Assembly (NCBI GenBank): GCA_031253835.1
Contig: JAIRVP010000010.1
Location: 17,662-81,661 of the forward strand
Reading direction: 5' to 3'
DNA: 64,000 nt
Origin: Burkholderia sp.
GTDB lineage: Bacteria > Pseudomonadota > Gammaproteobacteria > Burkholderiales > Burkholderiaceae
The position numbers and the translations under genes are program-made. Position 1 is the first letter of the stretch. Each line of letters begins with the position of its first letter. The notes below the pieces were generated by a model that saw nothing but the letters and a program-made list of their open reading frames with translations, had not been told where the DNA came from and ran no database searches. Positions 36,458 to 45,148 of this stretch are shown here, in pieces.

Positions 36458-37852
36458 TCACGCGTCGCGATGACGCAATTCGACGCGCTTGATGTCCTTC
36501 ACGATCACGAGATAGCTGAACACGGTGACGAGCGCGTTCAGCCCGACGAACACGAGCGCGCCGTTGAACGAGCCGCTCGCGCCGACGAGGTAGCCGATCG
36601 CGATCGGCGCGACGATGCCGGCCGTGTTGCCGAACATGTTGAACAGGCTGCCCGACAGGCCGATCGCTTCCTTCGGCGCGGTGTCCGCGACGACGGCCCA
36701 GCCGAGCGAGCCGATTCCCTTGCCGAAGAACGACACGGCCATCAGCACGATCACGAGCACTTCGCTGTCGACGTAGTTGCAGCCGATGATCGCCATCGAC
36801 AGCGCCATCCCGCCGACGATCGGGATCTTGCGCGCGAGCGTCAGCGACACGCCGCGCCGGATCAGCCCGTCCGACAGCATCCCGCCGAGCACGCCGCCGA
36901 GGAACCCGCAGATCGCGGGCAGCGACGTCATGAAACCGGCCTTCAGCAGCGACATGCCGCGCGCCTGCACGAGGTAGATCGGAAACCACGTGAGGAAGAA
37001 GTACGTGAGCACGTTCACGCAGTACTGGCCGAGGTACACGCCGATCAGCATCCGGTTCGACAGCAACTGGCGCACGTAGTACCAGCCGGCCACGCGGCTG
37101 CCTTCCGAACGCGTGCCGTCGGCGCCGCGCGCCCCGGATGGCCGGCCCGTCGACCGCACGAGCCCGCCGCCCTGTTCGATATGGTCGAGTTCCGCGCGGT
37201 TCACGGCCGGGTGGTCGACCGGGTCCTTCATCACGCGCAGCCACAGGCACGCCAGCGCGATGCCGGCGAGGCCGAGCCACAGGTACACCTGGTGCCAGCC
37301 GTATGCATGCGTGAGCCACGCCATCAGCGGCGAGAACACGACGGCCGCGAAGTACTGCGCGGCGTTGAAGATCGCCGACGCGGTGCCGCGCTCGGCAGTC
37401 GGGAACCAGCTCGCGACGACTTTCGCATTGGCGGGGAACGCGGGCGCCTCGGCGATGCCGACCGCGAAGCGCATCGCGAACAGCGCGGCGACCGCGAACG
37501 CGGCGCTGCCGCCGAGGCCGATCGTGCTCTGCAGCAGCGTGAATGCCGACCATAGGAAGATGCTCGCCGCGTACACGCGCCGCGCGCCGAAGCGGTCGAG
37601 CAGCCAGCCGCTCGGCAGCTGTGCGAGCACGTATGCCCAGCTGAACGCCGAGAAGATGTAGCCCATCGTCACCGGATCGATGCCGAACGCCTTGCGGATC
37701 GGCGTGCCGGTGATCGACAGCGTCGCGCGGTCCGCATAGTTGAGCGTCGTGACGACGAACAGCATCGCCAGGATCCAGTAGCGCACGGCGGTCCGGCGCG
37801 CGGTGCGCGCGAGATCGAGCGGAAGATCGCGAGGGGTGGTCTGATTAGGCAC
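36458..37852 (-). CDS. MFS sugar-acid (galactarate/glucarate) transporter
   Basis: This protein of about 464 residues has twelve predicted helices and is of the anion:cation symporter type, close to GudP/GarP: LNYADRATLSITGTPIRKAF, GYIFSAFSWAYVLAQLPSGW and LDRFGARRVYA. The first plausible start is the GTG at 37852; no Shine-Dalgarno is obvious and no nearer ATG exists before the first helix. It is divergent from the semialdehyde dehydrogenase gene, with operator-like dyads between. Neighbouring genes degrade galactarate, so that is its likely substrate. Confidence 0.85.
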   Translation of the reverse strand: MPNQTTPRDLPLDLARTARRTAVRYWILAMLFVVTTLNYADRATLSITGTPIRKAFGIDPVTMGYIFSAFSWAYVLAQLPSGWLLDRFGARRVYAASIFLWSAFTLLQSTIGLGGSAAFAVAALFAMRFAVGIAEAPAFPANAKVVASWFPTAERGTASAIFNAAQYFAAVVFSPLMAWLTHAYGWHQVYLWLGLAGIALACLWLRVMKDPVDHPAVNRAELDHIEQGGGLVRSTGRPSGARGADGTRSEGSRVAGWYYVRQLLSNRMLIGVYLGQYCVNVLTYFFLTWFPIYLVQARGMSLLKAGFMTSLPAICGFLGGVLGGMLSDGLIRRGVSLTLARKIPIVGGMALSMAIIGCNYVDSEVLVIVLMAVSFFGKGIGSLGWAVVADTAPKEAIGLSGSLFNMFGNTAGIVAPIAIGYLVGASGSFNGALVFVGLNALVTVFSYLVIVKDIKRVELRHRDA

Positions 37853-37863
37853 TTTAATGTACG

Positions 37864-38066
37864 TCGTCGTATGACATGAGCCGAAGTTTATGAGCAATGG
37901 CCAGACGCAGAAACCTCGGGTTTTCCCTTTGAAGGGTGACGCGAGACGGTCAATATTTCGTGATTTGACTGACCGGATAAGGCTTTCGAGCCTGTCGGAA
38001 GTTGCCCGGCCGATGGTCCAAAACATGAAATGATGTCGGCAGACATCGTATCTGTTGGGCTACAAT
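37864..38066. promoter_or_regulatory. Divergent control region with operator-like dyads
   Basis: The region lacks a gene. GTCGTATGAC, a 10-base dyad resembling the sites near kdgD and garD, lies at 37866-37875, close to the MFS start. A perfect dyad, GATGTC-GGCA-GACATC, lies at 38032-38047, and TACAAT at 38061-38066 is a good -10 element for the rightward gene. A wider CGGTCA...TGACCG pair lies near 37951-37979. An FCD-type GntR regulator is the likely binder, but none is encoded nearby. Confidence 0.5.
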
Positions 38067-38100
38067 GAGCAATCCAATCCCGAACCACGGAGCACACCCC

Positions 38101-39678
38101 ATGCAACTGACAGGAGAGATGCTGATCGGCGCCGACGCGGTGGCCGGCTCGGCCGGAACCTTGCGCGCGTTCGACCCGACGAAGGGCGCGCCGATCGACG
38201 CGCCGGCGTTCGGCGTCGCGACGCAGGCCGATGTCGACCGCGCGTGCGAACTCGCGCGCGACGCGTTCGATGCGTACCGCACGCGGCCGCTCGCGGCCCG
38301 CGCGGCGTTTCTCGAAGCGATCGCCGATGAAATCGTCGCACTGGGCGACGCGCTGATCGAGCGCGCGCACGCCGAAACGGGCCTGCCCGTCGCGCGGCTG
38401 CAGGGCGAGCGCGGCCGCACCGTCGGCCAGCTCCGGCTGTTCGCACGCGTCGTGCGCGACGGGCGCTTCCTCGCCGCGTCGATCGATCCTGCACAGCCCG
38501 CGCGCACGCCGCTGCCGCGTTCGGACCTGCGCCTGCAGAAAGTCGCGCTCGGGCCCGTCGTCGTGTTCGGCGCGAGCAACTTCCCGCTCGCGTTCTCGGT
38601 GGCCGGCGGCGATACGGCGTCGGCACTCGCGGCCGGCTGCCCGGTGATCGTGAAGGCACACGAGGCGCACCTCGGCACGTCCGAACTGGTCGGCCGCGCG
38701 ATCCGCGCCGCCGTCGCGAAAACCGGCATGCCGGCCGGCGTGTTCTCGCTGCTGGTCGGGCCCGGGCGCGTGATCGGCGCGGCGCTGGTCAGCCATCCGG
38801 CGGTCCAGGCTGTCGGTTTCACCGGTTCGCGGCAGGGCGGCATGGCGCTCGTGCAGCTCGCGAACGCGCGCCCGCAGCCGATTCCCGTCTACGCGGAAAT
38901 GAGCAGCATCAACCCGGTCGTGCTGTTCCCGGCCGCGCTCGCCGCACGCGGCGACGCGATCGCGACCGGTTTCGTCGATTCGCTGACGCTCGGCGTCGGC
39001 CAGTTCTGTACGAACCCGGGCCTCGTGCTCGCGATCGACGGCCCCGATCTCGACCGCTTCGAAACCGTCGCCGCGCAGGCGCTCGCGAAGAAGCCGGCCG
39101 GCGTGATGCTCACGCGCGGCATTGCCGATGCGTATCGCAACGGCCGCGGCAAGCTGGCCGAACTGCCGGGCGTGCGCGAAATCGGCGCGGGCGAGGCGGC
39201 GCAGACTGAATGCCAGGCCGGCGGCGCGCTGTACGAAGTCGCCGCGCAGGCGTTCCTGGCCGAGCCGGCGTTCAGCCACGAGGTGTTCGGGCCGGCGTCG
39301 CTGATCGTGCGCTGCCGCGATCTCGACGAAGTCGCGCGCGTGCTCGACGCGCTCGAAGGCCAGCTGACGGCGACGCTGCAGATGGATGCCGACGACAAGC
39401 CGCTCGCGCGCCGGCTGCTGCCGATCCTCGAACGCAAGGCCGGGCGCCTGCTCGTCAACGGCTACCCGACCGGCGTCGAGGTGTGCGATGCGATGGTGCA
39501 CGGCGGGCCGTTCCCCGCGACGTCGAACCCGGCCGTCACGTCGGTGGGTGCCACGGCGATCGAGCGTTTCCTGCGGCCCGTGTGCTACCAGGACTTCCCG
39601 GACGACCTGCTGCCCGACGGGCTGCAGGAAGGCAATCCGCTGGCGATTCCGCGCCTGCGCGACGGGAAGGCGGAATAA
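38101..39678 (+). CDS. 2,5-dioxovalerate (alpha-ketoglutaric semialdehyde) dehydrogenase
   Basis: This 525-residue aldehyde dehydrogenase has the active-site Cys in [14 protein letters not shown] and the general-base Glu in [12 protein letters not shown]. Its long form and [20 protein letters not shown] segment are typical of enzymes that oxidise 2,5-dioxovalerate to 2-oxoglutarate, the last step of galactarate or glucarate breakdown. The start at 38101 has GGAG 8 bases upstream; an in-frame ATG at 38065 overlaps the TACAAT -10 box and is rejected. Together with KdgD and GarD it completes the pathway. Confidence 0.87.
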   Translation: MQLTGEMLIGADAVAGSAGTLRAFDPTKGAPIDAPAFGVATQADVDRACELARDAFDAYRTRPLAARAAFLEAIADEIVALGDALIERAHAETGLPVARLQGERGRTVGQLRLFARVVRDGRFLAASIDPAQPARTPLPRSDLRLQKVALGPVVVFGASNFPLAFSVAGGDTASALAAGCPVIVKAHEAHLGTSELVGRAIRAAVAKTGMPAGVFSLLVGPGRVIGAALVSHPAVQAVGFTGSRQGGMALVQLANARPQPIPVYAEMSSINPVVLFPAALAARGDAIATGFVDSLTLGVGQFCTNPGLVLAIDGPDLDRFETVAAQALAKKPAGVMLTRGIADAYRNGRGKLAELPGVREIGAGEAAQTECQAGGALYEVAAQAFLAEPAFSHEVFGPASLIVRCRDLDEVARVLDALEGQLTATLQMDADDKPLARRLLPILERKAGRLLVNGYPTGVEVCDAMVHGGPFPATSNPAVTSVGATAIERFLRPVCYQDFPDDLLPDGLQEGNPLAIPRLRDGKAE

Positions 39679-39731
39679 CGGAGGGCGGGCGGCCCGGCGA
39701 CGATTGCCGGGCCCGCTGGCCGGAGGGGCGA

Positions 39732-39767
39732 AAGCGGAGGTGGCCGACGGGTCGCCTCCGCTTTTTT
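39732..39767 (+). terminator. Terminator after semialdehyde dehydrogenase
   Basis: A 9-bp perfect stem (AAGCGGAGG, 39732-39740, complement 39755-39763) has a 14-base loop and a T6 run ending at 39767. Confidence 0.88.
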
Positions 39768-39877
39768 CATGGTGTCTTTCACATCGCCGGAATTTCTCCT
39801 ACAGTAGCGATGCCTCGGGCCGCCCGGCCCGCAGGCGAGCCTGAGAGACCGACAAAAGACAACGAGGGACCCCTCCA

Positions 39878-40429
39878 ATGAACATCAACAAGCGTGGCGA
39901 TCACCTGTTCGCGGCCGGATTGTGGAAAGCGATCGGCGACGTCGCGAAATCCGTGCGCACCCAGATCGGCCAGTACAGCGAAGGGCGCGTGCTCGCGAAC
40001 GCGCTGCAGGATTTCCAGCGCGACCTCGGCGGCAGCGAATTCGACGTGACGATCAACCAGGGGCGGCTCGTCACGGGCGCCGACGCGCATTCGCTCGTGT
40101 TCGGGCAGGCCGTTCGCCGTTTCCGGCAGGACATGGAAGCGCTGGTGTTCGCGCTCCAGTACCGGCGCAGCATCGACGAGCGCGACCCGAACCTGCGCAC
40201 CGAGGCGCTGATGCAGGCGAACAGCCAGCTCGCGACCGCGAAGCAGTCGGCGACGATCACGGTCGGCCGGTTCTTCGATGCGGTCGTCGACCGCGACGTG
40301 CTCGGGCAGATCCTCGACGGCGAATCGAATGCGCGCGGCCGCGCGGGCGCGCAGGGCCAGATCGAGGCGACGCGCGTGAAGCTGGGGAACGTACGCTACC
40401 GGATCGTCGGGATCATCGCGCAGATGTGA
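39878..40429 (+). CDS. Hypothetical protein of 183 residues
   Basis: I do not recognise this protein. It is soluble, without signal peptide or membrane segment, begins MNINKRGDHLFAAGLWKAIG, is helical in the centre (QAVRRFRQDMEALVFALQYR) and ends in a short basic segment. AGGGACCCCTCC precedes the ATG, giving a plausible but not ideal ribosome site. Codon use is like its neighbours, supporting a real gene. It sits alone between a terminator and the convergent kdgD, so a link to galactarate use is not shown. Confidence 0.7.
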   Translation: MNINKRGDHLFAAGLWKAIGDVAKSVRTQIGQYSEGRVLANALQDFQRDLGGSEFDVTINQGRLVTGADAHSLVFGQAVRRFRQDMEALVFALQYRRSIDERDPNLRTEALMQANSQLATAKQSATITVGRFFDAVVDRDVLGQILDGESNARGRAGAQGQIEATRVKLGNVRYRIVGIIAQM

Positions 40430-40495
40430 CGGCGGCGGCATGCATCGCGGCGGATGCGTGCGTCATCGCGGAACAGAAAGGCCAGGCGACAAACG

Positions 40496-40523
40496 ATCGC
40501 GGCCGGCGAGTGCCGGCCGCGAT
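40496..40523 (-). terminator. Hairpin after kdgD
   Basis: A perfect 12-bp stem (ATCGCGGCCGGC, 40496-40507, complement 40512-40523) has a 4-base loop. Read leftward it is followed by CGTTTGT, a short T-rich tail, so it probably terminates kdgD. Confidence 0.6.
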
Positions 40524-40578
40524 GCAACCCTGCCGGCGCGCGGCGCCGCTGAAGGCGCGCGCCGCCGGCCAGGCCCGC

Positions 40579-41493
40579 TTACTGCGGGCCCATCTTCTTG
40601 ATCAGCACGTCGAGCTCGGCCACTTCCGCGTCGGTGAGGTCGACGAGCGGCGCACGCACCGGGCCTGCGTCGTGGCCGACGAGCTTCGCGCCCGCCTTCA
40701 CGATGCTGACCGCATAGCCCGCGCGGCGGTTGCGGATCTGCAGGTACGGCAGGAAGAACTCGTCGATCAGGCGGCCGACCGTCGCGTGGTCGTCCTTCGC
40801 GATCGCTTCGTAGAATTCCATCGCCGTCTTCGGGATGAAGTTGAACACGGCCGACGAGTACACCGGCACGCCGAGCGCCTTGTACGCGGCCGCATAGACT
40901 TCCGCCGTCGGCAGGCCGCCGAGGTACGCGAACCGGTCGCCGAGGCGGCGGCGGATCGTGACCATGCTCTCGATTTCGCCGACGCCGTCCTTGAAGCCGA
41001 TCAGGTTCGGGCAACGGTCGGCGAGGCGCTCGAGCATGTCGGCGTTCAGCTTCGAATTCGCGCGGTTGTACACCACCACGCCGATCTTCAGCGCGCGGCA
41101 CACCTGCTCGACGTGGTCGGCGATCCCTTCCTGGCTCGCTTCGGTCAGGTAGTGCGGCATCAGCAGCACGCCGCTCGCGCCGAGGCGCTCGGCTTCCTGC
41201 GCATACTCGATCGCGACGCGCGTCGCCCCGCCCGCGCCGGCGAGGATCGGCACCTTGCCCTTGCAGGTTTCCGTCGCGACGCGGATCACGTCCGAATACT
41301 CGCGTTGCGTGAGCGAGAAGAATTCGCCGGTGCCGCCGGCCGCGAACAGCGCGCTCGCGCCGTACGGCGCGAGCCATTCCAGGCGCTCGGCATAGGTGCT
41401 CGGGCGGAAGCTGCCGTCGGCGTCGAAATCCGTCAGCGGAAACGACAGCAGGCCGTGGGAGATGATCTGTTTGAGTTCTTGCGGTGAAGTCAT
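40579..41493 (-). CDS. kdgD: 5-dehydro-4-deoxyglucarate dehydratase KdgD
   Basis: This 304-residue (beta/alpha)8 enzyme of the DHDPS/NAL family has the [10 protein letters not shown] loop, the Schiff-base Lys in [11 protein letters not shown] and the Tyr in VVYNRANS. KdgD dehydrates and decarboxylates 5-keto-4-deoxyglucarate to 2,5-dioxovalerate. The start at 41493 gives the normal family N-terminus ([20 protein letters not shown]). It is divergent from garD, which makes its substrate; the aldehyde dehydrogenase at 38101 uses its product. Confidence 0.92.
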   Translation of the reverse strand: MTSPQELKQIISHGLLSFPLTDFDADGSFRPSTYAERLEWLAPYGASALFAAGGTGEFFSLTQREYSDVIRVATETCKGKVPILAGAGGATRVAIEYAQEAERLGASGVLLMPHYLTEASQEGIADHVEQVCRALKIGVVVYNRANSKLNADMLERLADRCPNLIGFKDGVGEIESMVTIRRRLGDRFAYLGGLPTAEVYAAAYKALGVPVYSSAVFNFIPKTAMEFYEAIAKDDHATVGRLIDEFFLPYLQIRNRRAGYAVSIVKAGAKLVGHDAGPVRAPLVDLTDAEVAELDVLIKKMGPQ

Positions 41494-41563
41494 GGTTGGG
41501 GTCGTCCGTCTAGCGCGAGTGCTGGGTTCGTCGGGAACGGCATACGAGCCGAATTGGCGATGT

Positions 41564-41585
41564 CGTTGTATGTCATCGTACAACG
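41564..41585. promoter_or_regulatory. Operator-like dyad in kdgD promoter region
   Basis: A perfect 7-base dyad, CGTTGTA...TACAACG, surrounds TGTCATCG. On the minus strand it reads TTGTACGATGACATACAA, matching the garD upstream sequence TCGTATGATGACTAACAA (about 41679-41696) at 14 of 18 positions. It looks like a FadR/GntR-type operator shared by both divergent genes. Confidence 0.6.
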
Positions 41586-41671
41586 AGGGAAAGGGTGGCG
41601 CAAGCGGTTTGCTGGTCGGTCAATAGTAGGGTCTTTCCGGATAAGGGTTTACGCAGCATCGCCGGTTGAGG

Positions 41672-41700
41672 TTGAATGTCGTATGATGACTAACAATATG
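41672..41700 (+). promoter_or_regulatory. garD promoter with second operator copy
   Basis: TTGAAT at 41672-41677 and AATATG or CAATAT near 41694-41700 form a plausible -35/-10 pair. Between them lies TCGTATGATGACTAACAA, the second copy of the operator motif, where a bound repressor would block the polymerase. Confidence 0.45.
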
Positions 41701-41723
41701 GCCGATTGCCTTCAGGAATTGCA

Positions 41724-43277
41724 ATGACTGCTTCCCCTCTCTACATCCGCGTGCACCCGGACGACAACGTCGCGATCGTCGTCAACGACGGCGGCCTGCC
41801 CGAAGGGGCGACGTTCGCCGACGGGCTGACGCTGTGCGAAGGCGTGCCGCAGGGGCACAAGGTCGCGCTCGTCGATCTCGCGGCCGGCGACCCGGTGGTC
41901 CGCTACAACGTGGTGATCGGCTACGCGCTGACCGACCTGCGGCGCGGCAGCTGGGTCAACGAGCGCACGATGCGCATGCCCGAGCCGCCGGGGCTCGACG
42001 ACCTGCCGCTCGCGACGCGCGCCGCGCCGCCGCTCGAGCCGCTCGAAGGCTATACGTTCGAGGGCTTCCGCAACGCCGACGGCTCGGTCGGCACGCGCAA
42101 CATCCTCGCGATCACGACGACCGTGCAATGCGTGTCGGGCGTCGTCGAGCATGCGGTGAAGCGGATCAAGGACGAACTGCTGCCGCGCTACCCGAACGTC
42201 GACGACGTGGTCGGGCTCGAGCACACGTACGGCTGCGGCGTCGCGATCGACGCACCCGACGCCGACATCCCGATCCGCACGCTGCGCAACATCAGCCTGA
42301 ATCCGAACTTCGGCGGTGAGGTGATGACCGTGAGCCTCGGCTGCGAGAAACTGCAGCCCGAGCGCCTGCTGCCGCCCGGCGCGATTCCGGTGACCGCCGA
42401 CGGCGCGGCCGACAACGGCGGCGTCGTGTGCCTGCAGGACGCCGCGCACGTCGGCTTCAACTCGATGATCGACTCGATCATGAAGATGGCCGAATCGCAT
42501 CTCGAGCGGCTGAATCGCCGCCGCCGCGAGACGTGCCCGGCGTCGGATCTCGTCGTCGGCGTGCAGTGCGGCGGCAGCGACGCGTTCTCGGGGCTCACCG
42601 CGAACCCGGCCGTCGGCTTCGCGGCCGACCTGCTGGTGCGCGCCGGCGCGACGATCATGTTCTCGGAAGTGACCGAGGTGCGCGACGGCGTCGCGCAGCT
42701 CACGTCGCGTGCGGCGAATGAAGACGTCGCGCGCGAGATCATCCGCGAGATGGACTGGTACGACCGCTACCTGCAGCGCGGCCGCGTCGACCGCAGCGCG
42801 AACACGACGCCCGGCAACAAGAAGGGCGGCCTGTCGAACATCGTCGAGAAGGCGATGGGGTCGATCGTGAAGTCGGGCAGCGCGCCGATCGCCGGCGTCG
42901 TGCGTCCCGGCGATCGCGCACGGCAGAAGGGGCTGCTGTACGCGGCGACGCCCGCGAGCGATTTCATCTGCGGCACGCTGCAGCTCGCGGCCGGGATGAA
43001 CCTGCACATCTTCACGACCGGCCGCGGCACGCCGTATGGCCTCGCGCAGGTGCCGGTGATCAAGGTCGCGACGCGCAGCGATCTCGCACGCCGCTGGCAC
43101 GACCTGATGGATCTCGACGCGGGGCAGATCGCGACCGGCGCGGCGACGATCGAGGACACCGGCTGGGAACTGTTCCGGCTGATGCTCGACGTCGCGAGCG
43201 GCAAGCGCCGCACGTGGGCCGAGCAATGGAAGCTCGCGAATGCGCTGACGCTGTTCAACCCGGCGCCGGTGACCTGA
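41724..43277 (+). CDS. garD: Galactarate dehydratase GarD
   Basis: This 517-residue enzyme of the UxaA/GarD family has an N-terminal SAF-like domain ([20 protein letters not shown]) and the large C-terminal dehydratase domain ([51 protein letters not shown]). It dehydrates galactarate to 5-keto-4-deoxyglucarate. AGGA is 6 bases before the ATG at 41724; an in-frame start at 41706 has none. It is divergent from kdgD with shared operator-like sites, and a UUCG-loop terminator follows. Confidence 0.92.
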   Translation: MTASPLYIRVHPDDNVAIVVNDGGLPEGATFADGLTLCEGVPQGHKVALVDLAAGDPVVRYNVVIGYALTDLRRGSWVNERTMRMPEPPGLDDLPLATRAAPPLEPLEGYTFEGFRNADGSVGTRNILAITTTVQCVSGVVEHAVKRIKDELLPRYPNVDDVVGLEHTYGCGVAIDAPDADIPIRTLRNISLNPNFGGEVMTVSLGCEKLQPERLLPPGAIPVTADGAADNGGVVCLQDAAHVGFNSMIDSIMKMAESHLERLNRRRRETCPASDLVVGVQCGGSDAFSGLTANPAVGFAADLLVRAGATIMFSEVTEVRDGVAQLTSRAANEDVAREIIREMDWYDRYLQRGRVDRSANTTPGNKKGGLSNIVEKAMGSIVKSGSAPIAGVVRPGDRARQKGLLYAATPASDFICGTLQLAAGMNLHIFTTGRGTPYGLAQVPVIKVATRSDLARRWHDLMDLDAGQIATGAATIEDTGWELFRLMLDVASGKRRTWAEQWKLANALTLFNPAPVT

Positions 43278-43305
43278 TACGCGCGATCGTTGCGGCAGGA
43301 CGATG

Positions 43306-43329
43306 CGGGCGCCTTCGGGCGCCCGTTTT
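43306..43329 (+). terminator. Terminator after garD (UUCG loop)
   Basis: An 8-bp stem (CGGGCGCC, 43306-43313, complement 43318-43325) closes a TTCG tetraloop and is followed by four T. Confidence 0.82.
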
Positions 43330-43479
43330 CATGGCGGCGGCACAGGCGGCCGGTCGTGGCCAGCGCGATTTCCTTACCTCGTACGTAATCGACCGCCCGC
43401 GCGCACCCGGCGACGATAGCGGCACGCGGACCCGAAACGTTCGCGACCTCGTCCCCTCATCGACACAAGGAGCCTCGCC

Positions 43480-43872
43480 ATGAACACCGTCCAATCCGCT
43501 TCGTCCGTTCACGCCGACCTGATCGACCGCTACTTCGACGCATGGAACGAACCCGACGTCGCGCGCCGCCGCGCGCTGATCGATGCGACCTACGCGAGCG
43601 ACGCGGCCTACCGCGATCCGCTGATGACCGGCGACGGCCACGCAGGCATCGACACGATGATCGCGGCCGTGCAGGAACGCTTCCCCGCGTATCGCTTTCG
43701 CCGCACGACCGATGTCGACGCGTTCGGCCAGCACCTGCGGTTCTCGTGGGCGCTCGTGTCGCCCGACGGCGCGGCGATCGTGAAGGGCTCGGACTTCGGC
43801 ACCGTCGACGCATCGGGCCGCCTCGCGTCGGTCACCGGGTTCATCGACGAAATGCCGGCCGCGGCGTCGTGA
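43480..43872 (+). CDS. NTF2-like (SnoaL-type) protein
   Basis: This 130-residue protein fits the NTF2-like cone fold: HADLIDRYFDAWNEPD in the first helix, YASDAAYRDPLMTGDGHAGID, then beta strands FRRTTDVDAFGQHLRFSWAL and FIDEMPA. Such proteins bind or isomerise small hydrophobic molecules, or are of unknown role. AAGGAG lies 11 bases before the ATG. It is a single gene without clear partners. Confidence 0.75.
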   Translation: MNTVQSASSVHADLIDRYFDAWNEPDVARRRALIDATYASDAAYRDPLMTGDGHAGIDTMIAAVQERFPAYRFRRTTDVDAFGQHLRFSWALVSPDGAAIVKGSDFGTVDASGRLASVTGFIDEMPAAAS

Positions 43873-43951
43873 CGCGAGCGATGCATGCACCACGGCCGCC
43901 GGGATCGGGTAACGTTATGCGGTTTGTTCCTGATCCCGGAGACTAGCCGAC

Positions 43952-44407
43952 ATGCTGAAGAATCTCGACCCGCTGCTGCACGCCGACATCCTGCACACGC
44001 TGCGCGCGATGGGCCACGGTGACGAAATTGCGATCTGCGACGCGAATTTCCCGGCGGAATCCGTCGCGGAGCACACGGTGGTCGGCCGCGCGCTGCGGAT
44101 CGACGGCGCCGATTCGGCGCGCGTCGCGCGCGCGGTGTTGTCCGTGCTGCCGCTCGACACGTTCGTCGACACGCCCGCGTGGCGGATGGAAGTCGTCGGC
44201 GACGCGGCCGCGGTGCCGCCCGTGCAGCGCGAGGTGCAGGCCGAGATCGATCGCGCGGAAGGGCGCGCGGTGCCGCTCGCGGGCATCGACCGTTTCGCGT
44301 TCTACGAACGCGCGCAGCAGGCGTACGCGGTGATCGTCACCGGCGAGCTGCGCGGCTACGGCTGCTTCATCTTCAAGAAAGGCGTGCTGTTGAGCGACGC
44401 GGGCTAA
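43952..44407 (+). CDS. fucU: FucU/RbsD-family sugar mutarotase
   Basis: This 151-residue protein has the RbsD/FucU signature: LLHADILHTLRAMGHGDEIA with the catalytic-type His and Asp, DANFPAES, and the C-terminal ELRGYGCFIFKKGV. It would interconvert alpha and beta forms of a sugar, probably fucose or a relative. No sugar transporter or kinase lies next to it, so the sugar is unknown. Confidence 0.88.
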   Translation: MLKNLDPLLHADILHTLRAMGHGDEIAICDANFPAESVAEHTVVGRALRIDGADSARVARAVLSVLPLDTFVDTPAWRMEVVGDAAAVPPVQREVQAEIDRAEGRAVPLAGIDRFAFYERAQQAYAVIVTGELRGYGCFIFKKGVLLSDAG

Positions 44408-44612
44408 ACGCCCGCGTCGACGCTTTTTCGGGCCGCCGCCAGCGGGCCGCGCGGCCGCCGCCGTGTAAAGATTTGCTACAACCTTTTTCTTGGACACGGC
44501 CGAAAGACCCTCTATGCTGGCCCATTTGCCGCGGGCCCCGCAGGGTTGCGCGGCCCCGAGCTGCACGGGCGCGACCCGTGCGGCCGGCCGAATTGCATAC
44601 GAGGAGAGAGGC

Positions 44613-45050
44613 ATGACGCGTTCCGTCGATTCCGGCGTCATTTTTTTCGCACGCCTGGCGCTGGCGGCGTTGTTCTTGTGGGGCGGCGTGATGAAGCTGC
44701 TCGGCTACAGCGATTTCGTCGGTTACCTGCACGGGCTGAACGTGCCGTATCCGCAGGTGATCGGGCCGATCGTCGTCGCGATCGAGGGGCTCGGCGGCCT
44801 GCTGCTGATCGTCGGCTACAAGGTGAAGCCGCTTGCGCTGCTGATGGCGTTCTATACGGTCGCGACCGCCATGGTCGGACACAATTTCTGGGACGCGACC
44901 GACGCCGCGGTCCAGCACGACATGGTGATCCATTTCTGGAAGAACATCGCGATCGCCGGCGGGTTCCTGCTGCTGTATGTCACCGGCGCCGGCGGCGCGA
45001 GCATCGACGGCCTGCGCCGGCCGAGCTCGTCGTACGGCGGCCTGCGCTGA
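44613..45050 (+). CDS. DoxX-family membrane protein
   Basis: This 145-residue protein has four predicted membrane helices and the DoxX pattern (FFARLALAALFLWGGVMKLL, GLGGLLLIVGYKVKPLALLM, MVIHFWKNIAIAGGFLLLYV). DoxX proteins are linked to quinone or thiosulfate oxidation and to oxidative-stress complexes, but the role is not fixed. GAGGAGAGAG just upstream of 44613 decides the start. A strong terminator follows. Confidence 0.85.
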   Translation: MTRSVDSGVIFFARLALAALFLWGGVMKLLGYSDFVGYLHGLNVPYPQVIGPIVVAIEGLGGLLLIVGYKVKPLALLMAFYTVATAMVGHNFWDATDAAVQHDMVIHFWKNIAIAGGFLLLYVTGAGGASIDGLRRPSSSYGGLR

Positions 45051-45082
45051 TCGCACGCGCCCCGCTGCGCTGAAGCAAAAAG

Positions 45083-45114
45083 AAAGGGCCGAATCCCGCG
45101 GGATTCGGCCCTTT
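45083..45114. terminator. Bidirectional terminator between doxX and MFS genes
   Basis: A perfect 15-bp stem (AAAGGGCCGAATCCC, 45083-45097, complement 45100-45114) has a tiny GC loop. An A-run precedes it and a T-rich tail follows, so it can act on both strands. Confidence 0.88.
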
Positions 45115-45148
45115 GTTCATGGCGCGGGCGCGTGTGCCGGCATGCCGC

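Noticed and set aside
38065..38100. Upstream ATG for the semialdehyde dehydrogenase
   Set aside because: It overlaps a TACAAT -10 element and has no ribosome site; the ATG at 38101 has GGAG at good spacing.
39820..39877. Possible glycine riboswitch before the unknown gene at 39878
   Set aside because: GCCTGAGAGACCGAC looked suggestive, but the required core pairing and second conserved block are absent.
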